Source: 73-13 sp035556075
GTDB taxonomy: Bacteria; Actinomycetota; Actinomycetes; Actinomycetales; Microbacteriaceae
Direction: 5' to 3'
NCBI GenBank assembly: GCA_035556075.1
Contig: DATMFQ010000041.1
Location: 1-64,000, forward strand
DNA length: 64,000 nucleotides
Position 1 is the first letter of the stretch. The number at the start of each line of letters is the position of its first letter. A model generated the notes under the pieces. That model was not told the origin of the DNA, ran no database searches, and saw only the letters and a list, made by a program, of their open reading frames with translations. The translations under genes were made by a program, and so were the position numbers. This document shows positions 51,571 through 59,400 of this stretch, one piece after another.

Positions 51571-53217
51571 ATGGCAGCATTCAGCTCCAGGGCCCGGAAG
51601 GCCGGCCTCGCGTCGGCGGCGGGCATTGCGTTGCTCGGGATGACCCTCGCGGGTTGTGCCCCGGCGACCACCACGGACGGCGAGCAGCCGGCCGCGGATG
51701 GCGACGTCCTCCTCGTCGGCACGACCGACAAGGTCGTCTCCCTTGACCCCGCCGGTGCTTACGACAACGGCTCGCTCGCGATCCAGGGACAGGTCTTCCC
51801 CTACCTCTTCAACACGCAGGTCGGCTCGGCCGAGGTCCAGCCGGACCTCGCGGTCTCGGCGGAGTTCATCTCCGACACCGAGTACGAGGTGAAGATCCGC
51901 GAGGGTGTCAAGTGGGCGAACGGCCACGACCTCACCTCCTCCGACGTCGCCTTCACCTTCAACCGCATGCTGGCGATCCCGGAGGCGATGGAGGTCGGCC
52001 CGGCGTCGCTGCTCGGCACGCTCGAATCGGTCGAGGCGGTCGACGACACGACCGTCGTCTTCCACCTCACCGAGGGGCCGAACGCCGTCTTCCAGCAGGT
52101 GCTCACGTCCTTCCCGGGCGCAATCGTCGATGAAGAGGTCTTCTCAGCGGACGCGATCACGCCCGATGACGAGATCGTCGCGGCCAACGCCTTCGGCGGC
52201 CCGTACTCGATCACGAGCTACACCTTCAACGAGGTCGTCGAGCTCACGCCGAACGAGAACTACGTCGGTCTTGTCACGCCCGCGCAGAACGCGGGGATCA
52301 TCATGAACTACTACGCGGACGAGCAGAACCTCCAGCTCGCGATCGAGCAGGGCGACGTCGACGTGGCGTTCCGCAGCCTCAGCGCGACCGCGGTCGAGGC
52401 GCTGCGGGCGAACCCGGACGTCAAGGTCATTGACGGCCCCGGCGGTGAGATCCGCTACATGGTGTTCAACTTCGCGACGATGCCGTTCGGCACCGACCAG
52501 CCCGACGCCGACCCGGCGAAGGCCCTGGCTGTCCGACAGGCGATGGCGGACCTCATCGACCGCGACGTCCTCTCGGAGCAGGTCTACAAGGGCACCTACA
52601 CCCCGCTGTACTCCTACGTGCCGGAAGGTTTCGTCGGCGCCATCGAGCCGCTCAAGGAGCTCTACGGCGACGGCAACGGTGGCCCCTCGGTCGAGAAGGC
52701 GACCGCGGCGCTCGAGGCTGCGGGCGTCGCGACGCCCGTCGCGATCAACCTGCAGTGGAGCCCGGACCACTACGGCGCCTCCTCGGCCGACGAGTACGCG
52801 CTCATCAAGGACCAGCTCGAGGCGTCGGGTCTGTTCACGGTGACGCTCGGCTCGACGGAGTGGACGCAGTACGCCCAGGACCGCGTGAACGATGTGTACA
52901 GCATCTTCCAGCTCGGCTGGTTCCCGGACTACTCGGACGCGGACAACTACCTCACGCCGTTCTTCTCGATCGACAACTTCCTCGTGAACCACTACGAGAA
53001 CGCCGAGGTCGACGCGCTCATCAAGCAGCAGGCCATCACGGTCGACCCTGCCGAGCGCACCGCGATCATCGAGCAGATCCAGGAGCTCGTCGCGGCTGAC
53101 CTCTCGACCCTCCCGTACCTCCAGGGTGCGCAGGTCGCGGTCGTCGGCTCGACCGTCGAGGGCGCGGAGCTCGACGGCTCCTTCAAGTTCCGGTTCTCAC
53201 CCCTCACGCTGGGCTGA
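51571..53217 (+). CDS. Peptide/solute-binding lipoprotein of an ABC importer (family 5)
   Basis: 548 residues. A basic start and hydrophobic segment end in LAGC, a lipobox, so Cys 29 is lipidated and the protein sits on the outer face of the membrane. LLVGTTDKVVSLDPAGAYDNG and VKWANGHDLTSSDVAFTFNRM are typical of the family 5 (DppA/OppA-like) binding proteins. Substrates are probably oligo- or dipeptides but could be others of the family. AGGA precedes ATG 51571. A strong hairpin follows, before the permease genes. Confidence 0.9.
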   Translation: MAAFSSRARKAGLASAAGIALLGMTLAGCAPATTTDGEQPAADGDVLLVGTTDKVVSLDPAGAYDNGSLAIQGQVFPYLFNTQVGSAEVQPDLAVSAEFISDTEYEVKIREGVKWANGHDLTSSDVAFTFNRMLAIPEAMEVGPASLLGTLESVEAVDDTTVVFHLTEGPNAVFQQVLTSFPGAIVDEEVFSADAITPDDEIVAANAFGGPYSITSYTFNEVVELTPNENYVGLVTPAQNAGIIMNYYADEQNLQLAIEQGDVDVAFRSLSATAVEALRANPDVKVIDGPGGEIRYMVFNFATMPFGTDQPDADPAKALAVRQAMADLIDRDVLSEQVYKGTYTPLYSYVPEGFVGAIEPLKELYGDGNGGPSVEKATAALEAAGVATPVAINLQWSPDHYGASSADEYALIKDQLEASGLFTVTLGSTEWTQYAQDRVNDVYSIFQLGWFPDYSDADNYLTPFFSIDNFLVNHYENAEVDALIKQQAITVDPAERTAIIEQIQELVAADLSTLPYLQGAQVAVVGSTVEGAELDGSFKFRFSPLTLG

Positions 53218-53238
53218 GTCACACCGGCACCGACACCC

Positions 53239-53272
53239 GGGAGGGGGTCGCTCGTAGGAGCGGCCCCCTCCC
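53239..53272 (+). terminator. Strong hairpin between binding protein and permease genes
   Basis: GGGAGGGGG (53239-53247) pairs with CCCCCTCCC (53264-53272), and the inside continues with GCTC/GAGC around a GTAG loop, about 15 pairs in all. ATTTGGG follows, a weak T-run. Placed inside a transport operon, it probably lowers expression of the membrane and ATPase genes relative to the binding protein. Confidence 0.75.
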
Positions 53273-53315
53273 ATTTGGGCGCCACCAGGCGCCCCGGACG
53301 TGAGAGGATGACCGA

Positions 53316-54338
53316 ATGAGCGGCTTGTGGCGCTACGTGCTGGTGCGCTTCCTGCTCATCATCCCGACGGTCTTCATCCTCGTGACGATGGTCTTCATCT
53401 TCATGCGGGGCATCGGGGACCCGATCACGGCGGCACTCGGTGGCCAGCTCACCCCGGCGCAACTCGCCGAGCGGGTGCACAGTGCTGGCTACGATCGGCC
53501 GGTCCTCGAGCAGTACATCGAGTACCTGGGGCAGGTGCTCCGCGGCGACTTCGGCCGGACGCTCACCGACAACCGCCCGGTCACCGAGGTGCTGCTGCAC
53601 TATGGCACCGCGACGCTCGAGCTCGTCTGCTACTCGCTCATCGTCGCGTTCCTCGTCGGCATCCCGCTCGGCATCCTCGCGGCGAAGGTCCGCGACCGCT
53701 GGGGCGACGCGACGCTGCGCATCTTCGCGGTCCTCATGTACGCGACCCCCGTATTCTTCCTCGGCCTCGTGCTCAAGCTCATCTTCACGGTGTGGCTCGG
53801 GGTGCTTCCGGCTTCTGGCCGCGCCAATCCGCGTACGGTCATCGCGCTCGACCGGCTCGACGGCTCCAGTGGGATCTACCTGATCGATGCGCTGCGCGTG
53901 GGCAATCCGGCCTACCTCCAGGACGTGCTGAGCCACGCGATCCTGCCCGCCGCCGCACTCGGTCTGCTGACCGCTGGCATTTTCCTCCGGCTCGTGCGGA
54001 CGAACATGATCTCGACGCTGAGCACCGACTACGTCGACGCCGCACGCTCACGCGGGGTCGGGGAGTACCGACTCACGACCGTGCATGCCTTCCGTCCCGC
54101 GCTCGTGCCCATCATCACGGTCATCGGCCTGCAGGTCGCGTTGCTGCTCGGCGGCGCGATCCTCACCGAGACGACCTTCGAGTGGAATGGGCTCGGCTCG
54201 CAGCTCACGCTCTACCTCGCGAAACGCGACTTCGTCGCGGTCCAGGGCATCGTCGCACTCCTGGCGGTCATCGTCGCGGTCACGAACTTCATCGTCGACC
54301 TCGTCGCCGCGGCGATCGACCCGAGGGTGAGATACTGA
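53316..54338 (+). CDS. ABC importer permease, DppB type
   Basis: 340 residues with six membrane helices. The N-terminal FLLIIPTVFILVTMVFIFMRGIG and the long following loop (PVLEQYIEYLGQVLRGDFGRTL) fit DppB/OppB. The EAA-type loop near the end is YVDAARSRGVGEYRLTTVHAFRPALVPII. GAGAGG precedes ATG 53316. Its stop overlaps the start of the second permease. Confidence 0.92.
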   Translation: MSGLWRYVLVRFLLIIPTVFILVTMVFIFMRGIGDPITAALGGQLTPAQLAERVHSAGYDRPVLEQYIEYLGQVLRGDFGRTLTDNRPVTEVLLHYGTATLELVCYSLIVAFLVGIPLGILAAKVRDRWGDATLRIFAVLMYATPVFFLGLVLKLIFTVWLGVLPASGRANPRTVIALDRLDGSSGIYLIDALRVGNPAYLQDVLSHAILPAAALGLLTAGIFLRLVRTNMISTLSTDYVDAARSRGVGEYRLTTVHAFRPALVPIITVIGLQVALLLGGAILTETTFEWNGLGSQLTLYLAKRDFVAVQGIVALLAVIVAVTNFIVDLVAAAIDPRVRY

Positions 54339-55345
54339 TGCGCGGATTCCTCGGGCTCCTTCGCCGACTCCCGATCATCCGGGAGCTGCGCCAAGCCATC
54401 GGCTGGCAGCGCGGCATGCTCATCGCGGGGCTCGCGATGACCGGGATCGTCGTCGTGGTCGCGCTGTTCGCCCCACTCATCGCCCCCTACGGCTTCGCAC
54501 AGCTGTCGGATGCCGACGGCAACTTCGGCTCCCAGGTGCCGCCGAACTCGAAGCATCTGCTCGGCACCACCGTCGGCGGGTTCGACGTGCTGTCGCGCGT
54601 GCTCTGGGGCGCCCAGACCGCGATCCTCGTCATCATCGTCGCGGTGCTGCTGTCGATCATCCTCGGCGTGCTGCTCGGGCTGGTCTCCGGCTACGTCGGC
54701 GGCTGGATGGACCGCATCCTCGTCGTCATCGCGGACGCCATCTTCGCATTCCCGACCCTGCTGCTGGCGATCGTCGCCGCGATCATGATCTCCGGTGGGC
54801 AGTCGGGCCTGTGGTCCGGGCTCATGGCCGCCGGCATCTCGATCACCGTCATCTTCATCCCGCAGTACTTCCGCGTCATCCGCGCCGAGGTGGTCCGGAT
54901 CAAGGGCGAGCCGTTTGTCGAGTCCGCACGGGTCATCGGCGCCTCGCCGATCCGGGTCATGGCGGTCCACGTGCTGCGGAACTCCACGCGGACGCTCCCG
55001 GTCATTTTCACGCTGAATGCGGCGGAGGCGGTCCTGACGCTCGCTGCGCTCGGCTTCCTCGGCTTTGGTATCGAGCCGACCGCCGCCGCCGAGTGGGGCT
55101 ACGACCTCAACCGGTCGCGCGCCGACGTGACGACCGGGATCTGGTGGACGAGCGTCTTCCCGGGCCTCGCCATCGTCATCACGGTGCTCGGGCTCACGCT
55201 CATCGGGGAGAGCATCAACGACCTCGCCGACCCGCGGCTGCGTGCCCGACGCCGGGCACGCGCGACGACGAGCTCGGCCGCGGCCGCTGACGGTGCGGCA
55301 CCCGAGGTGCCACCGGCCTCGGCGACGAAGACGGGGGTGACCTGA
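54338..55345 (+). CDS. ABC importer permease, DppC type
   Basis: 335 residues. LIAGLAMTGIVVVVALFAPLIAPYG and HLLGTTVGGFDVLSRVLWGAQ are the DppC/OppC N-terminal pattern. The EAA-type loop is FVESARVIGASPIRVMAVHVLRNS. A Pro/Ala/Thr-rich tail ends it. It forms the channel with the DppB-type protein. ATG 54338 and the stop both overlap neighbours by one base. Confidence 0.92.
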   Translation: MRGFLGLLRRLPIIRELRQAIGWQRGMLIAGLAMTGIVVVVALFAPLIAPYGFAQLSDADGNFGSQVPPNSKHLLGTTVGGFDVLSRVLWGAQTAILVIIVAVLLSIILGVLLGLVSGYVGGWMDRILVVIADAIFAFPTLLLAIVAAIMISGGQSGLWSGLMAAGISITVIFIPQYFRVIRAEVVRIKGEPFVESARVIGASPIRVMAVHVLRNSTRTLPVIFTLNAAEAVLTLAALGFLGFGIEPTAAAEWGYDLNRSRADVTTGIWWTSVFPGLAIVITVLGLTLIGESINDLADPRLRARRRARATTSSAAAADGAAPEVPPASATKTGVT

Positions 55346-57027
55346 TGCGCGAGCACCACGACCGTCCCGAGCGTCCCGATTCGTTCGCGGTCGAGATCGA
55401 GGACCTCCGGGTCGAGTTCGCGACCGACGGCGGCGACGTCGTCGCGGTCGACCGGGTCTCGCTGCGGGTGCGCCCCGGTGAGATCCTCGCACTCGTCGGC
55501 GAGTCCGGCAGCGGCAAGTCCGTCACGGCACGCACCCTCCTCGGACTGCTCCCCGAGCACGCGCAGGCGAGCGGTTCGGTGCGGGTCGGCGGCGAGCAGG
55601 TCATCGGGGCCGACCGCGAGACGTTGCGGAAGGTCCGTGGCTCGAAGGCGGCCATGGTCTTCCAGGAGCCGTCGACGGCGCTCAACCCGGTCTTCACGGT
55701 GGGGTGGCAGATCGCGGAGGGGCTGCGTGTCCACTCGGGGCTCAGCCGCCGTGAGGCACGCGCCGAGGCGATCGAGATGCTCCGGAAGGTCGGTCTGCCG
55801 GAGCCCGAACGTCGTGTCGACTACTACCCGCACCAGCTCTCGGGCGGGCAGAAGCAGCGCGTCATCATCGCGGCCGCGCTCGTGCTCAACCCCGCGGTCA
55901 TCGTCGCGGACGAGCCCACGACCGCCCTCGACGTGACCGTCCAGGCGGAGATCCTCGATCTGCTGCGCCGCTGCCGGGACGAGTTCGGGGCGGCGATCGT
56001 CATCATCACCCACAACATGGGGGTCGTCGCTGACCTCGCCGACACGGTGGCGGTCATGCATGATGGCGTCATCGTCGAGACGGCGCCGGTTGGGCAGCTC
56101 TTCGCGGCGCCGCAGCGTGAGTACACGCGCGAACTGCTTGCCGCGGTGCCGCGGATCGAGCTCGCAGCCGCCGGGTCGGTGCCAGCCGCGAGCACGGCCC
56201 CCATCGTCGCCGCGCGAGGTCTCGAGATCGTCTTCCCGGGTGGCTTCGGCAAACCGGGGTTCCGGGCGGTCGACGGTGTCGACTTCGCCATCGCCCCCGG
56301 CGAGGTCGTCGGCCTCGTCGGGGAGTCCGGCTCGGGTAAGACGACGATCGGCCGGGCCATCGCGGGGCTGACCCGCGCGACGGGCGGCTCGCTTGAGGTG
56401 CTCGGCGTCGACGTCGTCGCCAAGGGAGGGCGGCGGCTCGGCCCGCATCGTCGGCGTTTCGGGTTCGTCTTCCAGGACCCCGCCGCGAGCTTCAATCCGC
56501 TCCGGACGATCGGCAAGGCGATGGCCGAGCCGATCTATGTGCACGGCACGGCCGCGGAGCGAGCTGGCGCAGACAAGCGGGTCCGGGAGATGCTCGAGGC
56601 GGTCCGGCTGCCAGCGGCGTTCGCCGAACGGTTCCCGCACGAGCTCTCGGGGGGGCAGCGTCAGCGGGCCTCGCTCGCGCGTGCGCTCATGCTCGGCCCG
56701 GACCTGCTCATCGCGGACGAGCCGACGAGCGCGCTCGACGTGTCGGTGCAGGCCGCCGTGCTCGATCTCTTTGACGAGCTCCACGACGAATTCGGCTTCG
56801 CCTGCCTGTTCATCACCCACGACCTCGCCGTCGTGGATCGGGTCGCCGACCGGGTCATCGTCCTGCACCACGGTCAGGTCGTCGAGTCGGGCCCGACGGA
56901 CACCGTCCTCGGTGCGCCGACACAGGACTACACGAGGCGGCTCCTCGCCTCGCTGCCGGTGCCGGACCCCGTCGAGCAGGCGCAGCGACGGGAGGCCCTG
57001 GCCGCCGTCGGCCGGGTTGATGACTAG
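55345..57027 (+). CDS. Fused dual ABC ATPase (DppD-DppF type)
   Basis: 560 residues with two complete ATPase units. The first has GESGSGKSVTAR (Walker A), LSGGQKQRVII (signature) and VIVADEPTTALD (Walker B). The second has GESGSGKTTIGR, LSGGQRQRASLARAL and LLIADEPTSALD. It drives the importer encoded just upstream, so one fused chain replaces separate DppD and DppF proteins. It overlaps the DppC-type stop by one base and converges with the second deformylase. Confidence 0.94.
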   Translation: MREHHDRPERPDSFAVEIEDLRVEFATDGGDVVAVDRVSLRVRPGEILALVGESGSGKSVTARTLLGLLPEHAQASGSVRVGGEQVIGADRETLRKVRGSKAAMVFQEPSTALNPVFTVGWQIAEGLRVHSGLSRREARAEAIEMLRKVGLPEPERRVDYYPHQLSGGQKQRVIIAAALVLNPAVIVADEPTTALDVTVQAEILDLLRRCRDEFGAAIVIITHNMGVVADLADTVAVMHDGVIVETAPVGQLFAAPQREYTRELLAAVPRIELAAAGSVPAASTAPIVAARGLEIVFPGGFGKPGFRAVDGVDFAIAPGEVVGLVGESGSGKTTIGRAIAGLTRATGGSLEVLGVDVVAKGGRRLGPHRRRFGFVFQDPAASFNPLRTIGKAMAEPIYVHGTAAERAGADKRVREMLEAVRLPAAFAERFPHELSGGQRQRASLARALMLGPDLLIADEPTSALDVSVQAAVLDLFDELHDEFGFACLFITHDLAVVDRVADRVIVLHHGQVVESGPTDTVLGAPTQDYTRRLLASLPVPDPVEQAQRREALAAVGRVDD

Positions 57028-57084
57028 CCCGGCGTCCGCCGCGACCCAGCTCCTCGGCCAACCGGGCTGACTCTTCGGCCCGCC

Positions 57085-57103
57085 GGGCTGCGCCGCTCAG
57101 CCC
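57085..57103. terminator. Weak hairpin after the importer operon
   Basis: GGGCTG (57085-57090) and CAGCCC (57098-57103) form a 6-bp stem with a 7-base loop, covering the stop codon of the opposing deformylase gene. No T-tract is present. Confidence 0.3.
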
Positions 57104-57663
57104 TCGAGGTCGTCGACGCCCGGCAGCCAGCTCAGCCCCGGCCGGCCCCAGCCCTCACGCTTGATCGCCTTGGTGGCAGCCTTGGCATGCGCGTGCTCGA
57201 GCCGATCCGCGTAGAGCACCCCCTCGAGGTGATCAAATTCGTGCTGGAAGATGCGGGCGAGCCAGCCGCTCGCCTCGATCTCGAAGTCCTTGCCATCGAG
57301 CCCAGTCGCTCGCAGCAGCACCTGGTCGGCACGCCGGAGCGGATAGCGCTCACCGGGGATGGAGAGGCAGCCCTCCGAGTCGTCATCCTCCTCAGCCGCG
57401 CCGATGCTGATCGGCGTGTGCCACAGCCTCGGATTGATCGCGACACCCTCGTGGAGCACACCACCGTCGTCCTCCCAGTGCCAGACGAAGATGCGGCTGG
57501 CCACGCCGACCTGCGGGGCGGCGAGCCCGACGCCGGGTGCGGCGTGCATCGTCGCGATCATGTCGGCGACGAGCTCACGGACCTCGTCGTCGATGACCTC
57601 GACGGGCGCCGCGGGAGCATGGAGGACAGGATCGCCGGTGATGACGATGGGCAGGACGGCCAT
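57097..57663 (-). CDS. def: Peptide deformylase (second copy)
   Basis: 188 residues, the usual length. Motifs are GVGLAAPQVG (motif 1), DDSEGCLSIPGERY (motif 2) and QHEFDHLEG (motif 3). It seems the more canonical of the two deformylases in the window. ATG 57663 has TACGCT 7 bases upstream on the minus strand; GGGAGG is also present but only one base from the ATG. It diverges from the DMT-family gene. Confidence 0.94.
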   Translation of the reverse strand: MAVLPIVITGDPVLHAPAAPVEVIDDEVRELVADMIATMHAAPGVGLAAPQVGVASRIFVWHWEDDGGVLHEGVAINPRLWHTPISIGAAEEDDDSEGCLSIPGERYPLRRADQVLLRATGLDGKDFEIEASGWLARIFQHEFDHLEGVLYADRLEHAHAKAATKAIKREGWGRPGLSWLPGVDDLEG

Positions 57664-57670
57664 GCCTCCC

Positions 57671-57676
57671 AGCGTA
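57671..57676 (-). promoter_or_regulatory. Leaderless-type -10 box, second def
   Basis: The minus strand reads TACGCT, 7 bases before ATG 57663. Confidence 0.45.
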
Positions 57677-57692
57677 TGCGGGCCAGCGGCGC

Positions 57693-57698
57693 TAACGT
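57693..57698 (+). promoter_or_regulatory. Leaderless-type -10 box, DMT/NIPA-like gene
   Basis: TAACGT, then GGACTG, then GTG 57705: a 6-base spacer. Confidence 0.5.
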
Positions 57699-57704
57699 GG
57701 ACTG

Positions 57705-58700
57705 GTGGACCTGGCGGATGTCGCGAGTGAGCTGCTGCTTGAGTCGCAGAGCTACATCGGTATCCCCCTCGCGCTGCTCGGTGCCGTGTTCCTCAGCGTC
57801 GGGACGCAGTACCAGCACCGCGGTGTCGTCAAAGTCGAGCGCCTCGTCGGGGAGTCAGAGGCGGGACTCGGCGTCCGGCAGCTGTTCGCCCTGCTGCGGC
57901 GGCCGTCCTGGGTGCTCGGCACGATCATGCTTGGCCTCGCGATCGCACTGCAGCTCGCCTCGCTCTGGTTCGCGCCGCTCATTGTCGTGCAGCCGCTCGG
58001 CGCGGTCGCCCTCGTCATCACCGCGATCCTCAACTCGAGGCTGTCGAAGGTGCCGCTGGACCGCCCGACGATCCGCGCGATCATCATCTGCGTCGTCGGG
58101 GTCGGCGCATTCGTGACCGTCGCCGCATTCGTCGCCGTGCAGAAAGGCGTCAAGGAGTCCGAGCTGACGACCGTCGTCGTGCTGCTCGCGGGCGTGCTCG
58201 CGCTGTGGGGCGTCCTCTACGCCATCTTCCGCCGGAAGGCCGGACCCGTCTTCTACATCGTCGCCGCCGGCATGCTCTTCGGGTTCGTCGCGACACTCGC
58301 GAAGGTCGTCATCGGCCGGGTGCAGACCCTCATCAAAGTCATCGAGCGGAATGCGGTGACCGGAGACGTGTGGTCGTTCGGCGCCGCGGAGTGGCTGACG
58401 ATCCTGTGCATCGTCGGCCTCATCGTCGCCTCGCTCATCGGCACCTACTTCGTGCAGACCGCACACGCGAATGGCCCGCCCGACCTCGTCGTCGCGGGGC
58501 TCACCGTCGTCGATCCGCTCGTCGCCGTGGCGATCGGCATCGTCGTGCTCGGCGAGGCCGCGGGTGCGCCGTGGTGGGCGATCGTCGCATTCATCATCAC
58601 TGGCGGGGTCGCCGTCTTCGGCGTCTTCCAGCTCGCCAAGCACCACCCCCAGATGTCCGCGGAGTACCGCGAGACGGGGGAGCTGCGCCTCAAGCCCTGA
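57705..58700 (+). CDS. DMT-superfamily (NIPA/EamA-like) membrane protein
   Basis: 331 residues with about nine to ten hydrophobic helices, for example YIGIPLALLGAVFLSVGTQYQH at the start and VVDPLVAVAIGIVVLGE near the end. It resembles the actinobacterial DMT-type proteins related to NIPA magnesium transporters, but the substrate cannot be told. GTG 57705 has no ribosome site and a -10 box 6 bases upstream. Confidence 0.8.
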   Translation: MDLADVASELLLESQSYIGIPLALLGAVFLSVGTQYQHRGVVKVERLVGESEAGLGVRQLFALLRRPSWVLGTIMLGLAIALQLASLWFAPLIVVQPLGAVALVITAILNSRLSKVPLDRPTIRAIIICVVGVGAFVTVAAFVAVQKGVKESELTTVVVLLAGVLALWGVLYAIFRRKAGPVFYIVAAGMLFGFVATLAKVVIGRVQTLIKVIERNAVTGDVWSFGAAEWLTILCIVGLIVASLIGTYFVQTAHANGPPDLVVAGLTVVDPLVAVAIGIVVLGEAAGAPWWAIVAFIITGGVAVFGVFQLAKHHPQMSAEYRETGELRLKP

Positions 58701-58740
58701 GCCGGGCGGACGCGCGTCGGCTGCGGTGCGATCAGGGCGC

Positions 58741-58746
58741 TAGCCT
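58741..58746 (+). promoter_or_regulatory. Candidate -10 box of the CAU tRNA
   Basis: TAGCCT lies 29 bases before the tRNA, giving a short 5' leader for RNase P. Confidence 0.35.
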
Positions 58747-58775
58747 GAATGCGGTCCGCGACCCCGTCGCGGCCA

Positions 58776-58849
58776 GGGGCGGTAGCTCAGCCGGTTAGAG
58801 CAGCGGACTCATAATCCGTCGGTCACGGGTTCAAGTCCCGTCCGCCCTA
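58776..58849 (+). tRNA. tRNA with CAU anticodon (probably elongator Met)
   Basis: Acceptor GGGGCGG pairs with CCGCCCT (one G-T pair), and discriminator A follows. The anticodon stem GCGGA/TCCGT surrounds CTCATAA, giving CAT. The T loop is TTCAAGT. The 1-72 pair is not mismatched and the stem lacks the three G-C pairs of initiator tRNA, so it is not fMet. Elongator Met is most likely; lysidine-modified tRNA-Ile2 also has CAU and cannot be excluded. No CCA is encoded. Confidence 0.88.
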
Positions 58850-58863
58850 CTCCGCCAGGTGCC

Positions 58864-58869
58864 TAGGCT
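58864..58869 (+). promoter_or_regulatory. Leaderless-type -10 box, apt
   Basis: TAGGCT, then GGTGCG, then GTG 58876: a 6-base spacer. Confidence 0.5.
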
Positions 58870-58875
58870 GGTGCG

Positions 58876-59400
58876 GTGACCGACGCCGCGCACCACCTCG
58901 ACCGCCTCATCCGCACCATCCCGGACTTCCCGAGCCCGGGCATCCAGTTCAAGGACCTCACACCCGTGCTCGCCGACGGGGCGGCGCTCGCGAGTGTCGC
59001 AGACGCGCTCGTCGAGCCGTTCGCCGGCGCATTCGACATCATTGCGGGGGTCGAGGCCCGGGGCTTCGCGCTCGCCGCGGCGGCTGCGGCCCGGCACGGC
59101 AGCGGCGTGCTGCTTGTCAGGAAGGCGGGCAAGCTGCCCGGCGGCACGATCGCCGAGGAGTACGCGCTCGAGTACGGCACCGCGACGCTCGAGGTCCACC
59201 CGGATCAGGTGCCGGTCGGCAGCCGTGTGCTGCTCCTCGACGACGTGCTCGCGACCGGTGGCACGATCGGCGCGGCCGCGACACTCGCCGAGCGGGCCGG
59301 CTGGCATGTCGCCGGCATCGCGGTCGTACTCGAGCTCAAGGCGCTCGGTGGCCGTGCGCGACTCGCGCCGCGTGAGATCACATCACTGTGCGTCGTCTAA
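58876..59400 (+). CDS. apt: Adenine phosphoribosyltransferase
   Basis: 174 residues. IPDFPSPGIQFKDLTPVL and GVEARGFALAAA are typical, and VLLLDDVLATGGTIGAA is the PRPP-binding site. It salvages adenine to AMP. In many actinobacteria apt adjoins relA and secDF genes, but not here. GTG 58876 is set by the -10 box and the family N-terminus. Its TAA overlaps the stop of the lipase on the opposite strand by four bases. Confidence 0.94.
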   Translation: MTDAAHHLDRLIRTIPDFPSPGIQFKDLTPVLADGAALASVADALVEPFAGAFDIIAGVEARGFALAAAAAARHGSGVLLVRKAGKLPGGTIAEEYALEYGTATLEVHPDQVPVGSRVLLLDDVLATGGTIGAAATLAERAGWHVAGIAVVLELKALGGRARLAPREITSLCVV

